Source of the DNA: Spizellomyces punctatus DAOM BR117
Lineage: Eukaryota; Chytridiomycota; Chytridiomycetes; Spizellomycetales; Spizellomycetaceae
NCBI RefSeq assembly: GCF_000182565.1
Contig: NW_015971544.1
Coordinates: 308,622 to 372,621 of the forward strand
Length of the DNA stretch: 64,000 nucleotides
Direction of reading: 5' to 3'
Below, in pieces: positions 45,045-57,060 of this stretch. The notes beneath the pieces were generated by a model. It saw only the letters and a list, made by a program, of their open reading frames with translations, searched no databases and was not told where the DNA came from. The number at the start of each line of letters is the position of its first letter. Positions within the stretch are counted from its first letter, which is position 1. Made by a program: the position numbers and the translations under genes.

Positions 45045-47149
45045 GTTTACGTGGGATTGAAGGCAGTGTAAAGGAATGATAGGCTTTGTCGGAGTTATGA
45101 GCGGCAGACGGATGAATATTGGTCGAGAGCAAAATCAACTGAGAGCGGAACGAGAACCGCCGAAGGTTGCCAGATGCGGATGAGAAACCCTGTCACGCAG
45201 CAAGCGAACTGAGCAAGATGTGGGGAAGACGTAAAAAACGATGCCAATATAAGGGTCGCGAGGCGAAGCAGGCGGGATCAACGCTGGATTTCTAAAGTTT
45301 GAACCGGACCCAGAATTAGCAGATATTCTAGAGTTGTCCAGTGGTGCCACACTGAGTGATTGATGGTGCTCAATTTTGGGCGGACATTAAGAGTCGCCCG
45401 TCACTAAAAATAGCATAGTTTCCCATAAGCAACTAAACCCAAAAAGTAAGGGTTCAATTTGGCATCCACCATTCATTTTGCCCATATCGCCCACAGTCTC
45501 CATTTCACTGACCAAACCTCGACATACCTCTATCACAAGTGAACCCGCACGTTCTATTCTTAACGTGAACCGTGGTCGGTGGTGGTGAGGAGATAGCTAT
45601 GTTAAGTTGCCTTCACCAAGGCGAGCGAGGTGATGGGAGGACCAACAGGACGTTTAAAGAGACGGAATCCCTTTTATGAACTTTGAATTCGCTCAACAAC
45701 AGCGTGCCGAGTTGACTGGCAGGGAAGGGTGCGCGGTCGATATGACGCAGGGCCTACTGTGATTTTTTCTGTTTTTTAAAGGCCCAGCCGGCGGGCGTTT
45801 ACACTTGAACACGAGGCAGCCCTGATATCGATCTATCTTGCAAATGCCATCGAAACTCAAAAAAGAAACCTCTAGGGAAAACAAGAAAACGCAGAAGGAT
45901 GAAAAGGTCGAAGGCGAAGGCAAATCCCTCCGAACGCAGGTGACCACGTGAGTTCATTGCCAAACAAGTTGTTTTATTAGTGTCATGTGAATTAGAAAGG
46001 CGATCATTCGCTGAATTTGGGAATTTTTCATTCATTTTCAGCCAATCACTGTACTTGCATGTGATATCATGTGGGGTCATGGGATGGTTTCATTGCTTCA
46101 AAAGCCCCCCTTCGATCTGTCTCTCCAGCATTTTTGTGTGTTTGACCCTCTCCGGATCCTGGAGGGCCATTTCGTTTGTCGACGTACTAAAGTCCCTCTC
46201 CTCCAATCTACACAACATAATCAAGACGAGACAGACTTGGGTACATCTTGTATGAAGCAGGTTTACTATGCTCAGTAGTGCTTCCCTCTCCGCTGGGTCT
46301 TGATTTACCTGCAAATGGAGTACGGCCAACGATATAGGCACACTGTTGAACGGAGGGGAAACGGTGTAGTATGACGATGGTCGTTCATTTTGCATTGATT
46401 CATGGGATGCAGATATTCTCGCCTTGTCTATTGTTGATGCGACATTGTTGTTGTTTCCTTTGCATCAATTTGAAGCAAACAAGGTACACAGAGCAGCGCT
46501 TTTGTTTCGCACTACTGCTTTTGTTCAAAATATAGGTTTGCAACACAAAGTCTTCCAGCAATTTAGGCATCGCTCGGTTTGCCCATGTGCTTTGCGGTGT
46601 TGTATTATGTTGGGACATCTCTCAAACACGAAATATACATGACTAAGAAGTACTGCTTCCTTCTTTCTCATGTATATTTCTTACTTTGAACGTTTTGCGA
46701 GGTCAGATAGCGGCTTGAATCCTTTCTTGTACTCTAGTCGTTCAAAATCCTTGCAATATGGACATGTTCAGCCAGTGCTGTTCTGCGCCCCTCGATGTCT
46801 TTAGTGCGAGTGGCGCTTTGAATGCCTGGCACATTCCTCTTGACAGTATAAACCAAGGATGGGGTACGGAAATGAGCTTAGGTTAGGACATCAGGTAACT
46901 CGATAGCGGGTTGTACCACCGTCAAAGTGACTGCAACACCAGCATCAGGAAGCATGTCTTAGTCTGTAAAATGCGCGGCTATAGGTCGAGATACAACAAA
47001 GAGTAGCCAGTTGAGTGTCTAGGTGAAGACATTGCGGGATTGTTTTCAATAGTAGTGTATTAGGTGACCGAAACTGGCACTAGCTACTACACCAGGGAAT
47101 AAACCGGCGACAACCGGTTCGGAAAAGCTAACTAACTAAGCTACTACTA

Positions 47150-47198
47150 GGCAATTATACACGCAATACGTAACGGTTGTTCTAACCGGATAATTGCC
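47150..47198. repeat. Nested inverted repeat (hairpin)
   Basis: Outer arms GGCAATTAT (47150-47158) and ATAATTGCC (47190-47198) are perfect. Inner arms CGGTT (47174-47178) and AACCG (47184-47188) nest within. The function is unknown. Confidence 0.7.
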
Positions 47199-47590
47199 CA
47201 CCACCACACGCGGTCCCTACTAGGCCTTGATCCAGAACTCTTGATGGCATTGAAGCCAGAGTCTTCGCAATATTGGGGAGACTCGCAAGCTGGGGGATTT
47301 TCAGTGACAAGGCTTGGAGACTAAAAAACTGCATGTCAGAAGATGACCAGATGATAAGAAATGATGCCATCGGTACATACCAAGCAAGCTCAACTAATGT
47401 GGCAGCATAATAGTAGGTTTTGTTATCGGATCCGATTGGTTGCCGCTGGTTCTGATCACGGTTGCTGTCGGGCGGTCAAAGAGGGCAAAGGCTCCCTTTT
47501 ATAGACCTTTGGCATGCGCCTCACCGCAGTTTAAAAAAAAAAACATTACAATACATGCCACGCCGCTTTGAGCGTTAGATGGGGGTGCTG

Positions 47591-47627
47591 ATTATGCGAT
47601 ATGATTAACCGGATTAATCCGCATAAT
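47591..47627. repeat. Nested inverted repeat (cruciform-like)
   Basis: Outer arms ATTATGCG (47591-47598) and CGCATAAT (47620-47627) enclose GATTAA and TTAATC around CCGGA. Fourteen paired positions lie within 37 bp, in noncoding DNA 250 bp from tRNA-Lys. Confidence 0.7.
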
Positions 47628-47879
47628 ATTGGTCCTAGTGACATTTTCAATCACCTCCACACTATGTGCCTCACGGTTGTTATACCTAAATTTGTACAAT
47701 CTATGCCAAAACGTGTTGAGATTCGGGACCGTAACTCCCGCAATGGGCATTTTTCAGATCACTCTTTTTATGCGGAAACAACGATATGTGCGATCAGTGT
47801 GAATGGGCTGAGAATTGGGATCATACGAAAACGCATACAGTAAAAGGTTCGGCTAAAAAATTCCGTTACTAGGGAGGAA

Positions 47880-47952
47880 AGCCCGATGCGGGGGTCGAAC
47901 CCGCAACCTTGAGGTTAAGAGCCTCACGCTCTACCGATTGAGCTAACCGGGC
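47880..47952 (-). tRNA. tRNA-Lys (anticodon CTT), second copy
   Basis: On the minus strand the sequence is identical to the 43205-43277 gene except for one D-loop base (GGTAGAG instead of GGCAGAG). The discriminator is T. Flanks are unrelated to the first copy. Six A at 47855-47860 give a short T-run terminator on this strand. Confidence 0.94.
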
Positions 47953-48118
47953 GACACTAATTTAAGGGGTAGAGATATTGAACAATGTAGATGACATGTA
48001 GGAATGGCAACCTGCGAAATAGCAAATTGGGGGCAACTGGATCTGCCATCTTTACGTTCATCATGAACACAATGTATATTGTTGGGCACAAGCTTTGGCA
48101 TGGGGAAGTTACATCGAA

Positions 48119-48660
48119 TTATCCCAGATGCAATATCGCATCCACAAGATCAAACCCGTTATTCCTCAAGGCCTTGATGGCTGTATTCCGATCTACACCC
48201 AGTTGTGCTATACATATACAGTCAGACCACAATTTTCATGACGGTATATTGACAATGCATTAGTTGAAACAATACCCATCAAAACCTCAATATCCCTTGG
48301 ATGACACCCATCTGGATTTTCATCCCTTGGTCCAAGGGCTAGGAGCGTCGTACAGACTGGGAAATCTGCGAATGTGCTTGTTGGAGATAGTTTACGTCCT
48401 GCGTGGACTTTTCTCATATGAGCCGGAGTGCTTGAGATTTGAGCTTGGAAGAGCTTACTCAGAGTCAGTTTTGTTGGTGGGATTTGGAGCGTTTTTGATA
48501 CTACTGGGTGGATGAGGGCTGTTGAGTGGTGGCAGAACTGAAGGTTCAGTTAAGCAGGGATCATCGTATGAATCCTCAAGAGAACGACTGGCGCAGCCTG
48601 TACCTCTTGAATATCCTTGCCGTGCTTGACACGTACAGTATGCAAGGTTTCGGCGGACAT
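48119..48660 (-). CDS. Small UBL-UBA protein
   Basis: Three exons (48660-48604, 48537-48276, 48207-48119) give 135 residues. The N-terminal part is ubiquitin-like: strand HTVRVKHGKD, helix LSKLFQAQI, strand MRKVHAGRKL, then STFADFPV and TTLLALG. The C-terminus is a UBA domain of the NAC-alpha type: DIEVLMAQLGVDRNTAIKAL, then NNGFDLVDAILHLG. UBL-UBA proteins shuttle ubiquitin conjugates to the proteasome or chaperones; the NAC-like UBA also suggests ribosome-associated proteins. A 15-residue insert separates the first two strands of the UBL, so an extra intron might exist there. I cannot name the orthologue. Confidence 0.72.
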
Positions 48661-48799
48661 GGTTACGCGGTGGATGAACACACGCTCCTTGGTTAACTCA
48701 CGAGGCTCTGATGGGGGCTGACGTAACAAGCTCCGACTTTCGACGGCATGCTGGAATTACACCACGGAACTGATCCAACAGATAATTCATCAATAAGCC

Positions 48800-51590
48800 A
48801 TGCCAAACTACAAACCCCTTATCCAACACTGCCGCGCCCTTTTATCACTTCACCACGACTTTGCTCGAAAATCCTTCGGGACTGGTCTAGCTGGAATACA
48901 TGATGTAGGATCGACCAAAACCGATGTGCAAACTGATGACGACGGGATTGGATTGGACTTTAAAAACCCAGTTGTGAGAACTGAGGAAGAGATTTTGGAT
49001 GATTACTGTAAAGAGCATCAGGTCACAGATGACGCTGAGCGAACGTTTCTGGAGGAAGTTTTCAATGGGTGCGTGAGACAGCGGAAGGCATTAGAGGTAT
49101 TTTTTGCCTTGCATTCGCTGGTTATGTAAAATGTTCATTGAAGTTATTCTGTATGATATTTTTATGAAAGGATAGGTAGCACTTTTTTTGTTTTATACAA
49201 CAACGGGAGGACGGTACCTTCGAAATGAGTACAATCTCTTTGCAGGTTGGATGGCACCCGCTGAATTTCTACCCTTAATCCGGCCTAATGTAATTACCCC
49301 TCAGCACTGTTTTACCTGGCACTCTTTCGCTTGGAAGATCTAAGTTTCCCGAAGCTCCGCGCCATTCTATTGTCATATGATCCCGCAAAGATGGCACGAT
49401 TTGTGGGGTTCCTATTTGATGATGCTATGCTGCAGGGAAAGCTACGGGAAGGATGGGCGGAGATTTTGGATGCAGAGTGGGTAAAGGTACGGTATTAGGA
49501 GGACCGGAGTCCATGGAGGGGTGCTCACGTTTATTATCGATCCAGGAGCGGATGATTGATCCTCTTTTGAGGAACATGGAGAATGGCATAAGCCTTGCTG
49601 GAGAGCTGTGCGACAAGGCGGAAAAGGGAATGGTTCCGAAGAAGGGAACAAAAGCTCCTACAGGTATTGTATCTCTCCTCTGATCTGCGTAAAAGACGTT
49701 TCTCATGTTTCGGTCGGCTGAACAGAACCGGAACCGTTTCTACTCACACGACCAAGGCCGAGAGCATTACCTGAACCAACTGAAATAGTGTCCAATGTGA
49801 TGAAGGTACGGTGTTATCTGGCGCGTTCGATTATCCTTCGTCACTGATCGATGATGGCAGGCTCGTCCTGTTCCGAGATCAGTCTATCAGGGAAGCGGCG
49901 AGCGCGAAGCGCTGGAAAAGATTAAAGCTGAAAAGCGGGAGCAGTTACGAGTATGTGATTTTCTCATTCCTGAAATTACGCAGAATTTGCTACTTACAAA
50001 ATAATGATGAGTATAGCAAATCTATCTTAAAGCTTCTCAGACCCAATTCAGTGTCGCAATCCGCAAACCGTTGTCCAAAACCGGAACTCTTCGGGAAGAA
50101 CAAAACTCTCCACCCCCGCGCACCCACCTGCACAGACCAGTACCCGCGAATTTGCGCAGCCACGTTCCCGTCAAGCTCACCGCTGCTGCTATCTTGCGTG
50201 AAGATGCCTTAGTGAGACGGCAAAAACAGGAAGAAGAAGCTTGGCTAAATGAAGTGGAGATGGGATTGAGAGATGGTGGGGACTTTAAAGAGTGGAGAGA
50301 GGACGCGAGAGCTAAAGGTAGATTGAATTCTTCGGGACTTGTTCAAACTGGTTGTGTATTGACGCGACTTAAAAGAACAAGAAGAACGTCGAATCGAACT
50401 GGAACGACGACACCTGGAAATACAGCTCATTCATGAAGAAGCCTATGAGGCAAAGCAAGAACTTCTCAAAGAAAACCGGTACGGCATCACTTAACCATTT
50501 ACTTCAGCGCGATAAAATCTAATTGAATATTTAGGGAACGTGCAGCCGAGATTCTGGCAGAACGAGAATCTCTCCGCATGCAGGCTGAAGCTACCCGAAA
50601 ACAACAGGAATTGCTCAATAAGAAAATAGTAGAAGAAGTGCAGGAGATCCAGGAATGTGTACAGAAGGCGAAACAAAAAGTTGTTGAGAATAACTCGCGG
50701 AAGGGTACGATGCCATTCGTTATTTCCCAAAGTCAATTAAATCATTGACGTTTCTCTAGCGGCGGAGATTATCCAGCAAAAAGTGGCCTTAAAAGAACAA
50801 GCAGAGAGAGATGCAGAAGAGGAACGAGCACGTAAAGCTGAACTCATTGCACAGATTCGACTGTTGGAGCGGTGCGTGCCGCCTGTGGGATCCATTGTGA
50901 AAAGTGTTGATCCCACCGAAACGTCCGGATTGGGATTGCTAGGTGAAATGTCACTGGTGGAGGTATGTGGGCTGCGCTTAAGACTCCCTGAACTTCTGGA
51001 CTCACGAGGGATGATTCTGGCAGCTCCAAGAACGTCTGGTGCTTGCTAAGCACCATCACCAGGAACAAGAGACTCATCGGCGGCAAGAAATCCGGACACA
51101 AAAGCAGACCCGACTAGATCTCATCACTCAAAAGCTCGCTGAAATTGATCGCGAACGCGAAGAGCGCCGGCGAAGGCGGAAGCAGCGCGAGAGAGAAGGA
51201 GTATCACGCTCTACATCTGCGTTAAGCACTTCTTCTGAGGATACAAGAGACCGCGAGACAGACCCGGTTCTTCTTCAACTGCGTAAAAAGCTCTCAGCCA
51301 AACGAGCAGCCAGACTGGGCGCATCTCAGAAGCGTCCTTCACAGACCCTCACGACCCCATCTACGTCACGTCCGTCACTGGGATCTACCACCCCTTCATC
51401 ATTAGATTGGCAGGAACTGGATGATGCTGAGCGAGAATATGAGCGCAAACGGCGGGTGCTTGATCAACCACGGATAAGAATTTTGAAAGAGATGGAAGGG
51501 GAGATGGATACTTTGAGTGAGGGAATAGACGAGGACAATGCGAATACTGAGTCGGGCTGGGGAATTGAGCCGGTTGCCGTGGTCGTTTGA
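48800..51590 (+). CDS. Cilia and flagella associated protein CFAP99
   Basis: Eleven exons (48800-49096, 49176-49245, 49305-49486, 49546-49663, 49726-49805, 49861-49950, 50041-50317, 50376-50478, 50535-50704, 50760-50962, 51024-51590) give 718 residues. Family features appear in order: LFYLALFRLEDLSF, KMARFVGFLFD, EPFLLTRPRPRALPEP, ARPVPRSVYQ, KLTAAAILREDALVRR, then long Glu/Arg coiled coil and LIAQIRLLERC, SGLGLLGEMSLVELQERL. CFAP99 is an axonemal coiled-coil protein found in organisms with motile cilia, so it implies a flagellated stage. One intron ends in AAG (50375). The C-terminus is a Ser/Arg-rich tail. Confidence 0.88.
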
Positions 51591-51884
51591 GGTTTTTTAT
51601 AAATAATAATATCGGTCGAAAGGTCTTTTTGATGAAGGTCTCAATTCTCAACCCTGCTATGGACTCGATAAAATGTTCCTATTCCAAACCTTAAAGTTAA
51701 GGGTCAGAAATCGAGATGATCGGGTGGCTTATACTGCCTTAGCTAATACGTACAAATGAGGCTTTTAAGCTTAGTGAAGAGGGCGGGCCTCACCAAAGCG
51801 CACCAGCCCGAACTTTTGCAGGAATCTCTTTCACATAAAGCTGATAGCGCGGCCGGTGAAAGGTCACAGAGAGCTTTGGTAGAG

Positions 51885-54800
51885 ATGGATTACCAGGCCG
51901 CGCAGGCACGTTTCGAGCAGGCATGCACGGAAATGACGGTACATGGTCGACAGCTCTGGTGATGTGCGGCTTTCAACTGATCGGTTTCAATGCAGCAACC
52001 GGCCACCCGCGAGGCGGGAACCAAGGTCATGCTCGAGTTCCGTAGCACCCCAAACGTCTTGCCTCTCTGCAAACATATTTTCGGTAAAAGTCTGCATGTC
52101 TTGCAAAAACCTTCACGAAGATCGTTCTGAAAGTCCTTATTGCTGCACGTGAATAGAAACAACCCAACGGGACGATGTCCGGTTCCACGTTGTCACTGCT
52201 ATTAAGGAGGTTGCGGCTCGCGAGTATGCACTGCATCCAAAAGTCGAAATACACGGCCTACGCGATTGGCTCCTTGAATATGTAGTCGGGAAGTACGACC
52301 TGTGAGTCACCTTATCATCTCCGAACTTTCGTAATGAGGGCAGTGCGCCGGACAGACGATCGATTATGCTATCGTTGTAGGCTACCCCCATATGTCCGCA
52401 ATTCCACCCTTTCGACTGTAGCGGTCATCGTCAAGCGCGGCTGGTTGGAAGAATCAAGGCCAGATAAGGAGACGTTTTTTGGTCGAATTCTGGCCCTGCT
52501 CAACGGTGAAATAACCCACGTAAGAGAGGAATCTTTTGGGAATTTAGTGAAGCGGCCACATCGTAATCATACCCTGCCTTTTCGTCAAGCGTCAAACTGG
52601 CGTCGCGTTGTTATCCTATATGCTGGACGAATTCTCATCTGATCGCTCAAGTGCCGTTGGTCTTCCATATGATTTTCACATTAAAAGCCGTAGGTCTTTT
52701 GAGGTACGAATGAGAAATGATGCGTTCTTTAAACTTCAAATGTGGCTTACCAATACTTTCTTTGTCGCACATTAGGAAGGAGAACTACGACATATCTTTC
52801 AGATATTAGTCCAAATTATTCAGCATACGTTGCAAGTTGGACCACAGATTGACAATCCTCCCGAGTTTGATTTCTTTACTATGAGCGTCGCGGCTACTGA
52901 AAAGATCCTTGGCTGGGACTTTGTCAAACCTTGTGAGTTTCAGTGGTAGTTTGGTCATGACCGTAGAACGACGGTGCTGACACTTCCACCTAGGCGATAA
53001 TGCGCTCCAAGGACGATTTGAACGGAGGCAACATGTCCGCGATTATCTGATTACTGCCAATTTCCCCCTTAGCTGGCGAGAATTCATCGTACGACCTGAT
53101 ATCATAGACATGTTTTTCCAGGTGGGTAACATGGGACCTATCTAGTGGGCCTTTTGTCTAACATATAAACATATATGGTGTGAAGCTCCATCATACGATG
53201 CAAGAGCATGATCGTCTATCCGATCACACACGACAGTGCCTGATTCATCTGGCGGGACTGCATGGCTCAGTATTTTGTTCCGCCAATGCAAATGGTGTTT
53301 TAGTTGAGGATCAGAATGGACAACGTGGATACGTGGCGCATTTCCTGAAATCTTTTCTGAAGCTACTCACAAGGTACAAGCATTGCAGATGTTGCGTTTT
53401 TATTTAAAATGGGGCTATTTATTGACATCAATTCAGGTTTTTATCCACAACAACCTTCGACCCAGATAGTGGCTATGGTCCGGAGTTGGTTGGAATAACA
53501 TCCATGGCAAAGCGGGTCCTACAAAACTTTCCATTAACTATAACTGGAGCTGTCCCGGAATTTCTACCGTTTCTGAACGAACTGGGAAAACTGACTGTAA
53601 CATGTTCACGTAATACGGTGGGGGATTCGGAAGAGTATTGTACTGAGGCCGCCGATGAACTTTTGGATCTTTGGGCAGGGCTAAGTAAGGAGCGCACACA
53701 GGTCATTGATTTTGAAAGTTCCACTCATTTTCATGCACTTCGCTAGTTCGGCAGATTGAGGATTACATGCATGAGCAAGCTGCACTGAGAACTACGGGAG
53801 CCGCTCCTGGGTTAACGTTTGACTTGGCCACCCTGATGACCTTTTTGACAAGTGTTGCGTATCATGTTTTCGACACGTATGTGGATTCACGTCTGGAGCT
53901 TGCGAAACTGTCTGTGGAAGATGAGGTGGACAACATGAAGGATGAGGTATAAAGATTAATATCGTTACCTCAAAGAGTGGTTGATGATAATGCGAGTTGT
54001 GCGTAGTATCTGTACGAAGATCAGCTCTTGGCTGTGGCTATCATAGGTCGTGTGGAGCCTGGAAAATCGATAGCCAAGTTGCAGCAGTTGATTGCGGATC
54101 GAATGGCCAGATTACACGAAGCATTTGCCGGAAACCAGGAACAAGGTGAGTTATAATACAATCATTTGAGTGGCAGATTCAGAGTTAACCAGATCTCGCT
54201 CCGCGCAGCAAGTCAGATTCCTATTCTACTTGAGCATATTCACTGGCTGTCGTTGCTCTCAGGCCACTTATTGGCTGACTCGGGCCGAGGCGAGAAACCT
54301 GAGATACCTCGAACTTTGAAAGGGTTATCGGTGAGCAGACATCGTATTTATTCGTCTTCCTAATTGATATTTGACAAACGTGTAGTTGCATTCACGAGTA
54401 GACGCTGACCCCGTTGTCACACTGGCCATGACACTTTTCAAAGTTTTCAAACTTGTGTCGGTGGAGCCAGATAGCCCGCAGGTGTGAAGAGCAGGGGATA
54501 CTTTGCCGCACAGGTCGCTGAAGGCTAACACTTCTTCAGTTCGCTCTGTGCAGTCCTTTGGTTAGCGAGACGCTCCTGTGGTTTGTCGAGCGTTGGACCG
54601 AGACGTACCTCTTTCTCGACTGCAGGGAGGCGGCTTCCCCGTCCTTGGTCAGAGCTTTCGGTAGACAAGAAGGTGGACAACACGTACTTGACTTCATCCT
54701 TACGATGGTGCAAAAGAACTTTGTTCTATGGCATGGGGAGACGGACGTGTTGTTACAGGTTCGTATTAGGGCCAGTGGCCTTTGGTGATAAAGGTGGGAT

Positions 54801-56730
54801 AGTAAGACGCGTCGCCCTTTACAGGTAGTCAATTTGCTTAATGCTTTCTCGCGGAACACGGAGGTTCGCAACGCCTTGCTTGTGTCTGGTATTGCAACAT
54901 TGTAGTTTGTAAGGATGATTCCCGATATGCTGACGCCATGATCCAAATGCAGAAACATTCCAAGGCATGATATCCTTCTTCTTGGATAACCTTAGTCGAC
55001 TACCCGCAGATGTGCACAGGTGACTTATATCTGTTACTTCCACCGGTATTTGCAAATGGGCTAATAACAGCTTATGCTCTGTAGTCCTTTAATAGAAAAC
55101 ATTGCAACAATCGCAACCCATGCCACGAGCGCTGATGTCAGATCACATTACTTTAGCGGCCTCAGTAATGCGATCGAAAAGCGGCTACTAGGCATCCTGA
55201 ATCATCCCCAATTTCTGCAGATCTATCAGCTTCCGGAGAGCATCGAGTCGGTCATGAGCACAATGGAGATGTACGGTGGACTGGCCCTAGCTGCTGACGA
55301 ATCAAATACGAAGGAAATTTTTGCCACCATCTCAAAGTACTTTGATGCCTTTATTAAATTATTGGAAGTGTATCGGAATGTCACGGAAGTGGAAAAGTAT
55401 ATCCTGTTAGTTTTTGCGAACTTGATTCGATGTCAGGTATGGGCGCAACATATGTGCATGTCGAATAGGAATCTGACTCATTCAATATGTATGTTGATGC
55501 AGTCCTTCGAAGAACTGACTCCAGCGGACTGCCAGAAACTGTACACTGCTGTTCTCGAATTATTGAAAACGTACGCGAAAAACGAAGTTGGTAAGTTTCA
55601 GCTGTTGAGAGTTTAACATCACTTGCTGCTACTGAACAGTGGTCGCAGGCAAAACACGTGTGCTGCAGGCCGAACGGGAGGAGGAACTATATGAAGATGT
55701 TTCATGTATACTAGAGCTGTTGGCCCAACTTATGGCATCGCAGTACGAAGGCCTTGGTATGACACGGTCTCTTTGTTTCCATGCGTCGCCGTGTTGACTC
55801 ATGTTTCGTTTGGTAGCTTGGAGCGACATTTTAGTCAAACGCAAAAACAAAGCTACCGTGGATGTGGCAGACGTCATTTTCTATGGTGTCAATGTTGTAA
55901 TACCGCTGATCACTGATCAGATGTTGCAGGTGCGTAGGGAAAATGGAGTTTTAAATTCCTAACTTAACTCATTGTGGTTGCAGTTCCCTGAACTCTGCAA
56001 GGACTACATATCCTTGGTAAGCAACCTGGTGCGGTACTTCCCAGACAAGCTGTCGAGCCTTCCTTCGGAACTTCTTTCCAGTTTGGTAAGATCTCTGGAG
56101 TTTGGTATGCACAATGCTATCTCGGAAGTAGCCAGGAGCGCGTTTGAAGCAGTGACAGCGCTGGCGCTTTTCGGATGGGACGAACAAGCCAGCAGCGGTG
56201 CGGTTCCCGTAATGAGTTCATTTCGTCCCTTGCAACTTTGATTGATTCTTTTGTCGAATTAGGAATGTCACTCGAGTTTTTGCATCCATATTTGGATGGA
56301 TTGCTGCAGCAGACACTAGAGATGTTTTTGTTTCGCGATTTTGATTCGGGACTGATGGAATCCGCTGGAGAAGCACTCTTTGCATTGGCTTTGTCCCGAG
56401 GAGTATGTTTCTTTTCTTCTTTGCGCTTAATGGTTAGGCAGCAACCATGTATTCAACATCCATCCCCAACAGGATCATTACAATACCCTTACACAGCATC
56501 TTATCAGCCAGCAGTCGCAACCTCATTTCGCAAGAAGGCTCAGCGACGCCCTGCAAACTCTAAACACGGCAATTGCAGAAACGGCGCAAACTCCTGGTGC
56601 AGCGGAACGACTGAGGATAGCACGAGTTGAGGGATTCATTGGTGGACCCAGTGCAGCGTGGTTTTCTAGATATAGGGAGCGATTGGAAGCATTTCTCATG
56701 GACGTTCGGGGGTTTTTGAGGGTGAAATGA
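51885..56730 (+). CDS. Exportin-4
   Basis: Twenty-three exons give 1,149 residues, nearly the size of human XPO4 (about 1,151): 51885-51938, 51996-52083, 52157-52301, 52381-52519, 52590-52703, 52776-52932, 52994-53121, 53186-53373, 53437-53684, 53747-53946, 54007-54145, 54209-54330, 54386-54481, 54540-54758, 54825-54888, 54953-55019, 55085-55436, 55503-55590, 55640-55756, 55817-55929, 55984-56197, 56263-56402, 56473-56730. XPO4 is a HEAT-repeat karyopherin carrying eIF5A and Smad3 out of, and Sox factors into, the nucleus. Recognisable stretches: CKHIFETT, YVRNSTLSTVAVIVKRG, WRETL-like SWREFIVRPDIID, HIHWLSLLSGHLLAD, VWFLKRW-like LWFVERWTETYL, ADVIFYGVNVVIPL, AGEALFALAL. All junctions keep frame. 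An in-frame upstream ATG lies at 51756. Confidence 0.93.
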
Positions 56731-57060
56731 ATGTAAATTCAAAGTCTTTTAGGCAATTTGGTAGCTAATATGTATACGATAGGGTTTTTGTTCGTCTATA
56801 GTAGATCTGAAATTAATGGCAGTATTTGGAAGTGAAGCATCGAAAAGCTAGTAAGGCATTGTAGTATCTTGCTCATTCTGCTTCCCAGACTTTGAAGCAA
56901 TGGTTCAGGCAAGGACGAATGAAATCAGAGGCACAGAAAGAATAATGTATGAGATGTTATAATGGAGGACTACCCGTATAACGTCTACCACTTCCGGCTT
57001 AGGGTTAGGATAACGACCAGCCAACTCCCAGTACCAGCAAAGAAAGAGGATCTTGCAGTA
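56731..57060. other. Convergent 3' spacer, no gene seen
   Basis: Between the exportin-4 and COX VIIa-like 3' ends. AT-rich, with no supported feature. Confidence 0.4.

Larger units (their letters stand above)
45045..48118. other. Gene-poor 3-kb region with hairpins and one tRNA
   Basis: This region holds the kinase promoter, tRNA-Lys (47880-47952) and several inverted repeats. Weak candidate frames are 46090-46395 (-), whose 101 codons are intronless and unrecognised, and a Lys-rich frame from 45847 (+). A TATA box reading TATAAAA on the minus strand (47497-47503) precedes a 62-codon frame at 47370-47182 and a plausible 52-nt intron, so a short transcript is possible. None is strong enough to call a gene. 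Confidence 0.5.

Noticed and set aside
45847-45952. Lys-rich plus-strand start (MPSKLKKETS) ending at a GTGAGT donor
   Set aside because: No convincing second exon could be joined; composition alone is not enough.
46090-46395. 101-codon minus-strand frame in the gene-poor region
   Set aside because: Helical-looking C-terminal half but no recognisable family, and competing frames on the opposite strand; evidence too weak.
53685-53746. Reading exportin-4 through 53685-53746 as coding
   Set aside because: It ends in an in-frame TAG and the wrong frame; the segment has GTAAGG and CTAG ends and a typical 62-nt length, so it is treated as an intron.
56197-56262. Apparent frameshift in exportin-4 near its 3' end
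   Set aside because: A 65-nt GTGCGG...TTAG intron restores frame and family spacing, so no frameshift is needed, although the intron itself happens to read as protein-like.
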